Shown: positions 54,379 to 63,338 of the stretch, in pieces
Numbering within the stretch: position 1 is the first letter of the stretch
Layout of the letters: each line of letters opens with the position of its first letter
Source: WHSW01 sp963842795
Lineage (GTDB): Bacteria; Actinomycetota; Thermoleophilia; Solirubrobacterales; 70-9
Length of the DNA: 64,000 bases
Assembly: GCA_963842795.1 (NCBI GenBank)
Contig: CAWJHV010000040.1
Location: 124,001-188,000 of the forward strand
Direction of reading: 5' to 3'
Translations under genes and position numbers: made by a program
Notes under the pieces: generated by a model
Told to the model about the DNA's origin: nothing
The model's input: the letters and a program-made list of their open reading frames with translations, nothing else
Databases searched by the model: none

Positions 54379-54588
54379 ATGAAGCTCAGCGCCCGCAACC
54401 GCGTCCCGGCGAAGGTCGTCCGCATCACCCAGGGCGAGGCGATCGCCAATGTCGAGCTCGACGCCAACGGGCAGCGGATCGTCTCCTCGATCACGGTCGA
54501 GGCCGTCAACGACCTCGGCCTCGCCGAGGGCAGCGAGGTGGTCGCCGTGGTCAAGGCCTCGGACGTGATGATCGCGATCGACGACTGA
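54379..54588 (+). CDS. TOBE/Mop-like molybdate-binding protein
   Basis: A 69-residue single TOBE domain: MKLSARNRVPAKVVRITQGE, then ANVELDANGQRIVSSITVEA and GSEVVAVVKASDVMIAID. This is the molbindin fold, which binds molybdate or tungstate as an oligomer and is also found at the end of ModE. An ATG at 54379 follows a GAAGGAG site. It lies 4 bases before the SIS-domain gene. Confidence 0.9.
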   Translation: MKLSARNRVPAKVVRITQGEAIANVELDANGQRIVSSITVEAVNDLGLAEGSEVVAVVKASDVMIAIDD

Positions 54589-54592
54589 GCCG

Positions 54593-55546
54593 ATGGGCGA
54601 CTCGGCGATGCGCGCTGCGATCTGGTCGCAGCCCGAGGAGCTTCGCCGGCTGCTGGCCGACGCGGCGCCCGCCCGCGGCGCCGCCGAGCGCCTGCGGGGG
54701 CGCAACGTCAGGCTCGTCGGTGTCGGGACGAGCTGGCACGCGGCCCATCACGGCGCCTGGCTGCTGGGCGAGGCCGGGGTCCGGGCGACCGCGGCGCACG
54801 CCGCCGATCTCGCGCCCTACGAAGCCGCCTTCGACGAGAGCGAGGGCGTGATCATCCTCAGCCACACGGGCTCGACGCGATACACGGCGGAGATGCTTCG
54901 CCGCGCGCGCGACGCCGGGGCGGCGACGGTGAACGTCTCGGCGGTCGGCGCCGGCGGCGACCTGGAGACGGTCGATCCGGAGCGCTCGTACGCCTACACC
55001 GCCAGCCATACGGCCGCGATGCTGCGCCTGGGCCAGATAGCGACCGAGCTCGGCGCCGAGCTCGGCGACCTCGATGCGGTGCCGGATCGGGTCGAAGGAG
55101 TGCTCGCCCGCCCGGCACCGCTGGTGACCGAGCCCGGTCGCCTGCTCGAGCTCATCGGCGCCGGGCCCAACGGCTGGACCGCCCAGGAGGGCGCGCTCAA
55201 GGTTCGCGAGGCCTCCTACGTCGCCGCCGAGGGCCTCTCGGCCGAGCAGTTCTTCCACGGCCCCAGCGTCGCCCTCGACGGGCGCGACACGCTGGTGGTG
55301 CTCGACGGCGGAGGCCCGGCCGCCGAGCGGGTCGAGGCGATCGCCTCCGCGGTCGAGGTGGGAGGCGCCGAGGTGCTCAGATTCGCCGATCGCGAGCTCG
55401 GCGAGCCGCTCTCGGTCTTCGCGCTCACGACCGTGGTTCAGCGAATCGCCCTCGACCTCGCCGAGACTCGCGGCGTCAGCCCCGACCGGTTTCGCTACGA
55501 CGAGGACCCCAAGCGCGAGGACGCATTCGAGTCGATCGGGTTCTGA
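54593..55546 (+). CDS. Double SIS-domain sugar-phosphate isomerase/aminotransferase-like protein
   Basis: A 317-residue protein with two SIS domains, like the isomerase half of GlmS and like AgaS/FrlB. The first has VRLVGVGTSWHAAHHGAWLL, then VIILSHTGSTRYTAEML with the Ser/Thr phosphate loop. The second has GPNGWTAQEGALKVREASYV and AEGLSAEQFFHGPSVAL, the Glu/His region of the family. There is no glutaminase domain, so it would use an amino or keto sugar phosphate without glutamine. Its upstream partner, a TOBE protein, is not obviously linked in function. Confidence 0.88.
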   Translation: MGDSAMRAAIWSQPEELRRLLADAAPARGAAERLRGRNVRLVGVGTSWHAAHHGAWLLGEAGVRATAAHAADLAPYEAAFDESEGVIILSHTGSTRYTAEMLRRARDAGAATVNVSAVGAGGDLETVDPERSYAYTASHTAAMLRLGQIATELGAELGDLDAVPDRVEGVLARPAPLVTEPGRLLELIGAGPNGWTAQEGALKVREASYVAAEGLSAEQFFHGPSVALDGRDTLVVLDGGGPAAERVEAIASAVEVGGAEVLRFADRELGEPLSVFALTTVVQRIALDLAETRGVSPDRFRYDEDPKREDAFESIGF

Positions 55547-55631
55547 CGGTCACTGCAACCGGCCCTGCGCAGGCGTCCAGACAGGGCGACCGAGCTCAAG
55601 CAGCGCGGGCGTCGGTCCGATTGATTCCCCG

Positions 55632-56681
55632 ATGAACGCGCGATCCGTGGTGCGTACGGGCCCGTCCGACTGGGACAGCGCGCTGATGGCCCGCGTCGCC
55701 GGGGTGCTCTATCTCTGCGGCGCGCTGCTGGTCGGGCTCTCGATCCTGCTCGTCCATCCCGAGTCGGCCAACACCACCGCGCTGCTCGTCCTGGTGGGCG
55801 TCGCGGCGGTTACCGGGACGGGCCTGCTCGTGTTCGCCGCACACGTCCCGCTGCCGCTTCTGCACCTCACCGGCGTCCTGGCCACCGCCTGCACGAGCCT
55901 CTGCGTGGTCTTCGCCGGCGTCGCCGCCGGCATCTACCCGGGCATGTTCCTCTGGATCCTCCTCTTCAACGCATGCTTCTTTCCCGGGTGGAAGGCGTAC
56001 GCCCATCTGGGCTGGATCCTCCTCACCTACGGGATCGTGCTCGCCGCGCTCGACAACTCGGCCGGCTTCTCGTCGATCACGCGCTTTCTGAGCACCGCGT
56101 TCGTTCTCAGCGTCGCCTGCGTGACGGTCTCCTGGTTGGTCGCCAGCCGCCGGCGCAGCATGCAGGCGCTCGAGGTCGAGGTCGCCAAGCGCGAGCAGCT
56201 CGAGCGCCAGCTTCAGGATCTCGCCGACACCGATCACCTCACGGGGCTCAGCAATCGCAGGCGTTTGGAGCGCGACAGCGCCCGCGAGATCAGCGCGGCC
56301 CGGCGCAACGGCCACACGGTGACCGTCGCGATGATCGACATCGACGGCTTCAAGCAGCACAACGACACCCTCGGGCATGCCGAGGGCGACGAGCTGTTGA
56401 AGGCGGTCGCGGATACCTGGCGGGTGATCCTGCGACGGGAGGACCTGCTCGCGCGGGTCGGCGGCGACGAGTTCGTCGTCGTCCTCTCGGGGTGCGGCAA
56501 GGGCGAGGCGAGCGTGGCCCTGGACCGCCTGCGGACGATGATGCCGCCCGGTCAGACCTGCTCGATCGGGGTAGCCGAGGTCGGGGCCGACGAGTCCTTC
56601 GCGGACGCTCTGAACCGCGCCGACGCGACGCTCTACGAAGCCAAACGCGCCGGTCGCAACCGGGTCGCGATCGGCGTCTGA
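55632..56681 (+). CDS. Membrane diguanylate cyclase (GGDEF domain)
   Basis: A 349-residue protein with six hydrophobic helices over residues 15-175, a short coiled coil (ALEVEVAKREQLERQLQDLA), then a GGDEF domain. DTDHLTGLSNRRRLERD, IDIDGFKQHNDTLGHAEGDE and the catalytic RVGGDEFVVVLSG are intact, so it should make cyclic di-GMP from two GTP. No RxxD inhibitory site stands out. The N-terminal helices resemble unnamed membrane sensor modules. An ATG at 55632 gives MNARSVVRTG. Confidence 0.93.
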   Translation: MNARSVVRTGPSDWDSALMARVAGVLYLCGALLVGLSILLVHPESANTTALLVLVGVAAVTGTGLLVFAAHVPLPLLHLTGVLATACTSLCVVFAGVAAGIYPGMFLWILLFNACFFPGWKAYAHLGWILLTYGIVLAALDNSAGFSSITRFLSTAFVLSVACVTVSWLVASRRRSMQALEVEVAKREQLERQLQDLADTDHLTGLSNRRRLERDSAREISAARRNGHTVTVAMIDIDGFKQHNDTLGHAEGDELLKAVADTWRVILRREDLLARVGGDEFVVVLSGCGKGEASVALDRLRTMMPPGQTCSIGVAEVGADESFADALNRADATLYEAKRAGRNRVAIGV

Positions 56682-56744
56682 GGCGAGACCCGCCCTCAGT
56701 AGGTCGAGTCAACGGCGTCCTCGCCCCTACCTGATGCTGCGCCC

Positions 56745-56927
56745 GTGGTTCGCAGGGGTCCGCCCGGCACGGGCATCGTCGCAACCGGCTCGGTGTTGCT
56801 CGGCTTCTCGCTGATCTTCGCCTGGTTCGGGGGGCGGACCGGATGGGAGGCGCTTCGCGGAGTCGACGCGTTGCTGTTCGCTTTCGCCGTCGCCTCTCTG
56901 GGGCGCGAGCGCCGCGAGGACGAATGA
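56745..56927 (+). CDS. Possible small membrane protein
   Basis: A 60-residue frame from GTG 56745 with two hydrophobic stretches (GIVATGSVLLGFSLIFAWFG, GVDALLFAFAVASL) and a charged tail GRERREDE. The amino-acid makeup fits a real small membrane protein, but there is no clear ribosome site and no family I know. Confidence 0.45.
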   Translation: MVRRGPPGTGIVATGSVLLGFSLIFAWFGGRTGWEALRGVDALLFAFAVASLGRERREDE

Positions 56928-56937
56928 GCTCGAGTTC

Positions 56938-57912
56938 CTAGGCCGCCGGCGCGGCAGCGGGCAGGGGCGCGGGCGCGGGCACGGGCGCGGGCGTGGGCTC
57001 CGGTGTCGGTGAGCGCCACCAGCGGTCGGTGAGCCCCCAGGCGGCGAAACAGAGCGCCCCGAGGACGCTGGTCGCCGTGAGCAGAGCTCCGGCCGCCGCG
57101 ACCACGGCGGTCCCGTTGGAGCCCAGGATCAGGACCGCGGCGGCGGCGCCGAGCCCCGGGCCGGCCGGGAGGACGCCCAGGGCGGCCGTCGCGATCAGCA
57201 GCGCGACCGCGTCGGAGACAGAGATGTCGACGCCGAGCCCGGTGAGAACCAGCCAGTTGCGCGCCACCTGGGCGCTCACGGCGAGGACCACCAGGGTGAC
57301 GATGACGTTGCGGCTCCGCAGGCCCTGCATCACGGCCAGTCCCTTCCAGAACGCCTCCTTGCGAACACGCCCGAGCTTCGCCAGGCCTGCGATCAGGGCC
57401 GCGGCGCCGGCGAGGCAGGCGAGCGGGATCCACCAGGGAAGTCCGAGCGGGCCGATGAGCGTGAACGACATCAGCGCCGCGAGCGCGGCTTCGATGACGA
57501 GGATCGGCACCTCGGCGCCGACGAGAACCGACGGGCGCGGGCTGTCGGTCGGCGCCGCCCGCCTGAGCGCGGCGATCCGAAGCGCGAGGCCGAAGTTGGC
57601 GTTGAAGACGTTGCCGAGGTAGCCGAGGCTGGAGGCGCGATAGAGGCGCGAGCGGTTGACCCGGCCGCCGGCCGCGTGGACGCAAACGTGCCAGGCCTCG
57701 CTTCGCAACAGCAACCAGCAGATCTGAAGCACGACCGCGGCGCCGAGGATCACGAGCGAGGCGCTGCCGGCGGCCTCGGCGAAGTCCCCGCGTTTGCTCC
57801 AGAGCCCGATCGCAAGCGCCACGACCACGATCGTCGCCCCGACGGTCGTCACGATGCCCGGATGCGCCCGGGCCCAGGCGCGCAGGCGCGCGAAGCTACG
57901 GGCGCCCGGCAT
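56938..57912 (-). CDS. Lysylphosphatidylglycerol synthase-like/UPF0104 membrane protein
   Basis: A 324-residue protein with about eight helices. HPGIVTTVGATIVVVALAIG begins it; YRASSLGYLGNVFNANFGLALRIAAL is the conserved first cytosolic segment of the LPG-synthase transmembrane/flippase-like family (read in part), and GVLPAGPGLGAAAAVLI the conserved Gly/Pro helix. The end is a Pro/Ala-rich tail (EPTPAPVPAPAPLP). Related proteins move or make lipids, and without the C-terminal synthetase part this one may be a flippase. Its start overlaps the small gene upstream by 17 bases. Confidence 0.83.
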   Translation of the reverse strand: MPGARSFARLRAWARAHPGIVTTVGATIVVVALAIGLWSKRGDFAEAAGSASLVILGAAVVLQICWLLLRSEAWHVCVHAAGGRVNRSRLYRASSLGYLGNVFNANFGLALRIAALRRAAPTDSPRPSVLVGAEVPILVIEAALAALMSFTLIGPLGLPWWIPLACLAGAAALIAGLAKLGRVRKEAFWKGLAVMQGLRSRNVIVTLVVLAVSAQVARNWLVLTGLGVDISVSDAVALLIATAALGVLPAGPGLGAAAAVLILGSNGTAVVAAAGALLTATSVLGALCFAAWGLTDRWWRSPTPEPTPAPVPAPAPLPAAAPAA

Positions 57913-58135
57913 CCGAATCCTGCTCGCCGGCGGGCGCCGAGGGTCGGAGGATGATCACGTGGGCGGGGTTGAGCGCGACCGGCTCGCCGGTGCCGCGCTC
58001 CTTGAACCACGCGAGCCGCGATTGGCCTGACCGAGCCGCGTCGGAGAGCGCCTTCTCGACCTGCTCGATCGATCCGTCGACGACCACCAGGTCCAGGCCC
58101 GTGAGCGTGATCTCGGTGGCCGACGCGCTCGACAT
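57896..58135 (-). CDS. Small conserved hypothetical protein
   Basis: A 79-residue soluble protein: MSSASATEITLTGLDLVVVD, then EQVEKALSDAARSGQSRLAW and NPAHVIILRPS. It looks like a small beta-alpha-beta domain with a conserved WFKERGTGEPVALNPAHV segment. I know no function. It overlaps the membrane protein gene after it and abuts the 62-residue gene before it, so the three form an operon. Confidence 0.65.
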   Translation of the reverse strand: MSSASATEITLTGLDLVVVDGSIEQVEKALSDAARSGQSRLAWFKERGTGEPVALNPAHVIILRPSAPAGEQDSDAGRP

Positions 58136-58324
58136 TCAGTTGCTCTCGGGCACCGTCCGGATCCGCCGCAGGCGGGTGGCAGTCCTGGCTGCCTCGCGCT
58201 CGAGGTCGCGCAAACGCGTCGGGCTGGTCGCCCTCGGCCCATAGGTCTTCGCTCGATAGAGATCGAGTCGCTCACGCGCGTATCTGGCCTCGGCCTCGAG
58301 CCGCAAGTCCTCCGGATCGCCCAC
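58136..58324 (-). CDS. Small basic helical hypothetical protein
   Basis: A 62-residue charged helical protein (EDLRLEAEARYARERLDLYR, then RLRDLEREAARTATRLRRIR). It resembles short coiled-coil proteins of actinobacteria, with no assigned role. Its stop directly precedes the next start (58135). Confidence 0.6.
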   Translation of the reverse strand: MGDPEDLRLEAEARYARERLDLYRAKTYGPRATSPTRLRDLEREAARTATRLRRIRTVPESN

Positions 58325-58445
58325 GTTGCCTCTCTCGCATCCCTCTTTGACGTGGCTCGAGGGGCAGAGGGAGACGAAGAGATCCCGACGGGCTGCCTAC
58401 ACCGTACCGCGCCACCCCGATGACGGGGGCGGGTTCGCCGTCAGA

Positions 58446-58814
58446 TCAGTGCTTGGTCCGGATCCGCTCGAGGATGAAAGTGTTCGTCGCCTGGCCGGTC
58501 TTCGCGTTGCGCTTGGCGATGTACGCGGAGACCGAACGCTTGGTCAGCCTGGCGACCGTCGCCTGCGCCTCGCGGCCGTAGCCCTTCGAATCCGTCGAGC
58601 TCTCCACGGGCTCCTCGCCGTCCTCGGGTGGCGGGGCCTCTCCCTGCTCCACGACACAGCGGACGACATCGCCGACGTACTCCGTCTCGATCGTCACCGG
58701 TCGAGCGCCGTCGCGGCGTTGCCAGATCGAACTCAGCGAACGTCCGATCTCCTTGGCTACGTCGTCCCGGGTTTGGGATCGGCTTTCCGCCGGTGCAGTA
58801 CTGGGATCGCTCAT
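58446..58814 (-). CDS. Small protein of unknown function, weakly DUF2294/MpsC-like
   Basis: A 122-residue protein starting MSDPSTAPAESRSQTRDDVA after an AGAAAGG site. The helix AKEIGRSLSSIWQRRDGARP, the strands VTIETEYVGDVVRCVVEQ and the end SVSAYIAKRNAKTGQATNTF with ILERI follow the order of DUF2294-like domains (N-terminal helix, VxxxxxxDxVVCVLE, then VxAFxSxxxxxxxxxxxVFVLE). The likeness is weak and there is an acidic Pro-rich insert. The function is unknown. It is divergent from the helicase gene. Confidence 0.6.
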   Translation of the reverse strand: MSDPSTAPAESRSQTRDDVAKEIGRSLSSIWQRRDGARPVTIETEYVGDVVRCVVEQGEAPPPEDGEEPVESSTDSKGYGREAQATVARLTKRSVSAYIAKRNAKTGQATNTFILERIRTKH

Positions 58815-59078
58815 CGCAGACCCTTTCTTTCCCTCGCGTGAGGCCGGGTTCTGCAGTAGGGCTGAGGAAGAGGTGGCGGCCCAACCGGCGGGAGCCGAGT
58901 GTAGCTGGGCAATCGTCCGCGGCCGCGATTGACCGGCAAATTGCGGGGTTCGGCGAGCCACCTGCTACCTTCATCGGCGTCGGTGGCCACCCTGGCCGCC
59001 GAGGAGTTCCGTTTCTTCCGTGCACTCGTGAGTGCGTCCGGGTCTCAGGATTCCCACCGCTCATAAGGAGTGCACCCA

Positions 59079-60269
59079 ATGTCACGTTTCGCCGACCTCG
59101 GCGTCTCGCGCCCTGTCGCGAGCGCCCTATCCAAACGCGGGATCACCGCGCCGTTCGCCATACAGGAACTGGTGATCGCCGACGTGCTCGACGGGCACGA
59201 CGTGCTCGTCCAGTCTCCGACCGGCTCGGGCAAGACCCTCGCCTTCGGGGTGCCGCTCGTCGACCTGATCGCGGCCGAGTCCCGGCGCCCGGCGGCGCTC
59301 TGCCTCGCGCCGACCCGCGAGCTCGCGCTTCAGATCGTGGACGAGCTGCACGACGTCGCGGCCGCCCGCGCCCTCTCGATCGCCCCCGTCTACGGCGGCG
59401 TCGGGCTCGAGAAGCAGGCCAAGCGGGCCGCGCGGGCCCATATCGTCGTCGCCACGCCCGGGCGGCTCGAGGACCTGCTCAACCGTCGCGCGTTCACCCT
59501 CGACCGGATCCAGGTGCTGGTCATCGACGAGGCCGACCGGATGCTCGACATGGGCTTCAAGCCCGCCGTCGACCGGATCGTCGCCAAGACCCCTCGGGAC
59601 CGCCAGACCCTCTTCTTCTCCGCGACGCTCGAGTCGGCGCCGGGGCAGGTCGCACGGTCATACACCCGCGATGCCCGCCGCCACGTCCACCAGCCGGTCG
59701 AGACCGAGAGCGGCACCGTGGCGCACCGCTTCGTCCACCTCGAGCACAGCGACAAGCTCGACGCGCTCGTCGCCGAGCTGCGCGGCGAAGCCGGTCGCAC
59801 GCTCGTCTTCGTCCGCACCAAGCGCGGCGCCGACCGGCTGGTCAAGCGCCTCGGACAGCGCGGCGTCAAGGCCGTCGCCATGCACGGCAACAAGTCCCAG
59901 GGCCAGCGCGAGCGCGCCCTGGCGAGCTTCGAGCGCGACGATGACGCGACCCTGGTCGCGACCGACGTCGCAGCCCGCGGGATCGACGTCGAGCGGATCG
60001 CCCGGGTGATCAACTTCGATCCTCCCGGAGATCACGACGCCTACGTCCATCGCGTCGGTCGCACGGGCCGCGCCGGCCGCGACGGGACCGGGATCAGCTA
60101 CGTGCTCCCCGATCAGAACGACGAGATGCGGGCGATCGCGAAGCGTGTCGACCGAGTCGCCGAGTTCGACCGCGAGCGGCCGTCGCGGCCGTCGCGGCCG
60201 TCACGGCCGTCGAACGAGGCATCGAGACAGCGCCCTCCGCGCGATCGCCAGCGCCGCCGGCGGCGCTGA
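59079..60269 (+). CDS. DEAD-box ATP-dependent RNA helicase
   Basis: A 396-residue helicase with all core motifs: Q motif region FADLGVSRPVASALSKRGI, motif I SPTGSGKT, Ia PTRELALQ, motif II VIDEADRML, motif III FFSATL, motif IV LVFVRTKR, motif V ATDVAARGIDV and motif VI HRVGRTGRAG. The tail is Arg-rich with four RPS units encoded by tandem 9-base repeats near 60177-60211, a likely RNA-binding extension. The ATG at 59079 lies 8 bases after AAGGAG and is preferred to a GTG at 59070. The long leader with a small hairpin (59022-59035) could regulate it in the cold, which is inference. Confidence 0.95.
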   Translation: MSRFADLGVSRPVASALSKRGITAPFAIQELVIADVLDGHDVLVQSPTGSGKTLAFGVPLVDLIAAESRRPAALCLAPTRELALQIVDELHDVAAARALSIAPVYGGVGLEKQAKRAARAHIVVATPGRLEDLLNRRAFTLDRIQVLVIDEADRMLDMGFKPAVDRIVAKTPRDRQTLFFSATLESAPGQVARSYTRDARRHVHQPVETESGTVAHRFVHLEHSDKLDALVAELRGEAGRTLVFVRTKRGADRLVKRLGQRGVKAVAMHGNKSQGQRERALASFERDDDATLVATDVAARGIDVERIARVINFDPPGDHDAYVHRVGRTGRAGRDGTGISYVLPDQNDEMRAIAKRVDRVAEFDRERPSRPSRPSRPSNEASRQRPPRDRQRRRRR

Positions 60270-60311
60270 CCTCGACGCGAGTCGAACGGACCGCCGCCGG
60301 TCGGGCTCCCG

Positions 60312-60707
60312 CTAGGCGCCCTGACCGGCGGTTGCCGTGCGGGCGCGCAGGTAGCCGCCGAGCGCGCCGAACAGGACCCCGAGCAGGGCGGTGGCGACGA
60401 CCAGGAGGATCGCCGGCTCGGGCAGATCGGCTTCCGCGGTCGCGCCGTGAATCTCGTGGGCGATCAGTACGGCGGCGCCGAACAACGTGCCTCCCAGCAG
60501 CCCCCTCCGTGCGCCGGCACCGGCTCCGACGTGGTCGAAGCCGGCTCCGATCCCCCCGAGGACCGCGAGCACTGAGAGCACGAGATAGGTGCCCTCCGAG
60601 ACGCCGAGGAAGTAACCGGTGACGGCGCCATAGGCCGAGGGAACGATCAGGGCCAGGAAGATCTGCAACCAGGGCGGATGCTCGTGGAGCAGCGGCGGGG
60701 GCTTCAT
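60312..60707 (-). CDS. Small four-helix membrane protein
   Basis: A 131-residue protein with four hydrophobic helices: LQIFLALIVPSAYGAVTGYF, GTYLVLSVLAVLGGIGAGFD, ARRGLLGGTLFGAAVLIAHE and AILLVVATALLGVLFGALGG. A conserved GFDHVGAGAGARRG loop and a His-Glu pair (IAHEIHG) stand out. I recognise it as an uncharacterised actinobacterial membrane family without a name. It converges on the helicase gene. Confidence 0.72.
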   Translation of the reverse strand: MKPPPLLHEHPPWLQIFLALIVPSAYGAVTGYFLGVSEGTYLVLSVLAVLGGIGAGFDHVGAGAGARRGLLGGTLFGAAVLIAHEIHGATAEADLPEPAILLVVATALLGVLFGALGGYLRARTATAGQGA

Positions 60708-60750
60708 CCGGGCGATCCTCCGAGCCTATCGCCGCCGGCCCGGAGGCTGC

Positions 60751-61302
60751 CTACGTGGTTTGCCCCGTATGAGGCGATCCATCGCGAGAGCGTCGCTCTG
60801 ATCCTCGGGTGAGCGAGGCCCGGCTGAGGTCCTCGACCGCCTGGGCGTCGGCTTCGTCCGGGTGGTGCGTGCCGAGGTAGTGCTTGACCTCCGCGCCCGC
60901 CGGCAGCAACGCGTCGACGAGATCCAGACACGCGCTCTGGAACTCCTGCTCGAACGCGACCGAGCTGCCGGTGGGAGGCCGGACCGCGAGGATTCGCACG
61001 AGGTCGCCGCGCAGCTCGCGCGCCCGCGCGATCAGCCAGTCATAGCCCTCTCCGCCGGGTGGGCGGACGTTGAGGATGACCTCGCAATCGCAGTGACCGC
61101 CCTGGCTGGCGAAGAACCGCAGGCTCTCGCGCAGATCGCAGTCGGGATGGTGCTCGCGCAGGATCGCCTCGGTAGCCCGGGTGTCGCGGTGGCACCTCCA
61201 CCGGCCGTCCTCGTCGAGACGGCAGGCGCCCGGCCCGGCGAGCCGCTCGATGAACGCCGGCCACTCCGGGTGCGCCGGCGACATGTAGGTGACGCGGACC
61301 AT
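60751..61302 (-). CDS. DUF2695 domain protein
   Basis: A 183-residue protein. The N-terminal half has SPAHPEWPAFIERLAGPGAC, an RxCHRDTRAT segment and LRFFASQGGHCDCEVILNV, where the CDCEVxLNV block is the hallmark of DUF2695. The C-terminal half is a variable helical region. Several Cys and His (CRLDEDGRWRCH, GGHCDCE) suggest a metal site. The function is unknown. It starts at 61302, 162 bases before the divergent LVIVD-repeat gene. Confidence 0.75.
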   Translation of the reverse strand: MVRVTYMSPAHPEWPAFIERLAGPGACRLDEDGRWRCHRDTRATEAILREHHPDCDLRESLRFFASQGGHCDCEVILNVRPPGGEGYDWLIARARELRGDLVRILAVRPPTGSSVAFEQEFQSACLDLVDALLPAGAEVKHYLGTHHPDEADAQAVEDLSRASLTRGSERRSRDGSPHTGQTT

Positions 61303-61473
61303 GGATCGCAGAACACGAGCCGCTCCGGCTTGTTGCGCTGGTCCGGTACGACGGCGCGGGGGAGTACCTCCCTCTCGGCGCGCTCGGGTAACCGTGGTCG
61401 AACCGGCGCCGGCCCCGGGGGAACGTGTTACTTTCGCTCGACTGTCGTGGGGGAGTGACGGGGTTTGGGAGTT

Positions 61474-62859
61474 GTGACGCTAAGGGTCTCGATGTGGACG
61501 AGCGGGGTGGCCGCCCTGGTCGCCTGTCTGGTGGCTGCCGCACCCGCCGCGGCGGAGCCGCCGGCGCCGCCGCTGCCCGACGCGGTCATGTCGCCCAACG
61601 TCGAGTACCTCGGGTCGATCAAGCAGGACGTCGGCCTGACCACCGGCGCGAAGGTCGTCGGCGACAGGATGTTCGTCACCTCGGGCAAGAACATCTCGAT
61701 CTACGACATCTCCAACCCCGCGTCGCCGCAGGCTCTCGGACAGCTGTTCACGAACATCGCCTGGGAGAACGAGGAGGTCCCGACAAACGGCCGGGTGCTG
61801 GCGGTCGCCAGCGACTTCTACTCCGTGGTGCCCGAGTGCCTCGCGGCGCTGGCGCCCGACGGCTGCGTGCAGTTCTTCGACGTCCGCGATCCGGCGCACA
61901 TCAAGCAGGTCGGCACCATCCCGGTCGCCAACCACACGGCGGAGTGCGCGCTCGACTGCCGCTACTTCTACGGCAAGGCGGGCACGATCATCGACGCGCG
62001 GGGGATCCTCAACGGCACCCCGCCGACGGTGGTCGGCAACTGGATCGAGGAGCTTGGCGACCAGGGCATCGACGAGGCGAGTTGCCACCACATCCGCGAG
62101 ATCCGACCGGGAGTCCTGCTGACCGCCTGCCGCCCGTTCGCCGTGATCTCGCTCCTCCCGAAGGACGGCGGCTCGCCGAAGCATCCGAAGGTGCTCTACA
62201 CGGGAGAGGCCGCCAAGTTCGTCCATTCCGCCCGGTGGCCGCGGAGCGGCAGAGACCAGTTGGTGCTCACCGGGGGCGAGGAGAACTTCACCGGGCGTTG
62301 TGAGCTCAACAACAGCGAGTTCTCGACGTACAGCGCCGGGGACGTGCTCCGCGGCGACTCGGCGACCTTCGACGGCCCGCTCGACCAGGTCCCGCCGGCG
62401 GGCAACGGCTATTACGCCGACGGCAAGCCGGTAGCCGGCGCCCTGGGCTGCTCGGTCCACTGGTTCCAGGAGCACCCGACCTTCCGAAACGGCGGCCTCG
62501 TCGCGATCTCCGAGTACGAGGACGGGGTGCGCTTCCTGCAGATCAAGCGGGACGGGTCGATCGTCGAGCAGGGCTACTTCCTCTCGCTGGGCAGCTCGTC
62601 GTCGTCGCCGAAATGGGCCGGCAAGGACGATGTCCTCTACTCGATCGACTACCTGCGTGGCATCGACATCCTGCGCTGGAAGGGTGGGCACTACGTCCCC
62701 GGAGCGCCCACGGAGAGCGGCAAGGTGCCGGGGACCAACGGCGTGACCGTGCCGGTGGCGCCGACCCCGGCCCAGGCCTCGCTGCGTGACGAGCTCGCGG
62801 CGACGCTGCGAGCGAGCGGCTGGGCTCCCTGGATCTGCACGCGGATCGCGGGTAGGTAG
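61474..62859 (+). CDS. Secreted LVIVD-repeat beta-propeller protein
   Basis: A secreted protein of about 460 residues. The GTG at 61474 gives MTLRVSMWTSGVAALVACLV with a cut near APAAAEPP; TTG 61465 and ATG 61492 are alternatives. LVIVD-type blades follow: GAKVVGDRMFVTSGKNISIYDISNPASPQALG (read in part), VQFFDVRDPAHIKQVGTI, and near the end DDVLYSIDYLRGIDILRW. CALDCRYFYGKAG and other Cys suggest disulfides. Such propellers are found on many actinobacterial surfaces without known ligands. It stands alone between a divergent and a convergent neighbour. Confidence 0.82.
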   Translation: MTLRVSMWTSGVAALVACLVAAAPAAAEPPAPPLPDAVMSPNVEYLGSIKQDVGLTTGAKVVGDRMFVTSGKNISIYDISNPASPQALGQLFTNIAWENEEVPTNGRVLAVASDFYSVVPECLAALAPDGCVQFFDVRDPAHIKQVGTIPVANHTAECALDCRYFYGKAGTIIDARGILNGTPPTVVGNWIEELGDQGIDEASCHHIREIRPGVLLTACRPFAVISLLPKDGGSPKHPKVLYTGEAAKFVHSARWPRSGRDQLVLTGGEENFTGRCELNNSEFSTYSAGDVLRGDSATFDGPLDQVPPAGNGYYADGKPVAGALGCSVHWFQEHPTFRNGGLVAISEYEDGVRFLQIKRDGSIVEQGYFLSLGSSSSSPKWAGKDDVLYSIDYLRGIDILRWKGGHYVPGAPTESGKVPGTNGVTVPVAPTPAQASLRDELAATLRASGWAPWICTRIAGR

Positions 62860-62888
62860 CGCGCCGAGGGTCGCGCTCCGGCGACGGC

Positions 62889-63245
62889 TCAGCCGCCGGG
62901 GCGACGCTCGAACGGAGTCAGGTCGGGAAAGTCGCTCGTCGCGCCAACGCCGTGGATGCGGACCTCGGGGACGCCGGCGATCAGCTCGCCGATCCCGGCG
63001 GCGAAGCCGGCCACGCTCGGAGCGCCGAAGTGAGCCCGAAGCGCCTCGACCGATTCCCATTCCTCGACCGCGATGAACTCGTTCTCGGCTTCGACCGACT
63101 CGTAGAAGCCGTAGTTGATGCAACCCGGCTCGCGCCGGGACTCCCCCTGCATCCATCGCAGCAGCTCGATCAGCTCACGGCGCTTGTCCGGCCGCGCCCC
63201 CACCCGTCCGACGACGATCAGCATCGAGCTCGCGGGCGACATCAT
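62889..63245 (-). CDS. Antibiotic biosynthesis monooxygenase (ABM) domain protein
   Basis: A 118-residue ferredoxin-like dimeric-barrel protein. MLIVVGRVGARPDKRRELIE, SRREPGCINYGFYESVEAEN, FIAVEEWESVEALRAHF and a short C-terminal extension (PDLTPFERRPGG) fit the ABM family, cofactor-free oxygenases and haem-degrading relatives. The conserved EPGC-Y-F/Y-ES block is intact. No partner enzyme is near, so the substrate is unknown. The start may be either of two adjacent ATG codons. Confidence 0.88.
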   Translation of the reverse strand: MMSPASSMLIVVGRVGARPDKRRELIELLRWMQGESRREPGCINYGFYESVEAENEFIAVEEWESVEALRAHFGAPSVAGFAAGIGELIAGVPEVRIHGVGATSDFPDLTPFERRPGG

Positions 63246-63338
63246 GGGAGCCTATGGGCATCCGGGATATTGTCCGAGGCACGGCGGAGGGAACGCGGGG
63301 ACCGTGGAACATAACGACGAACCGGAAAGGGACTGAGC

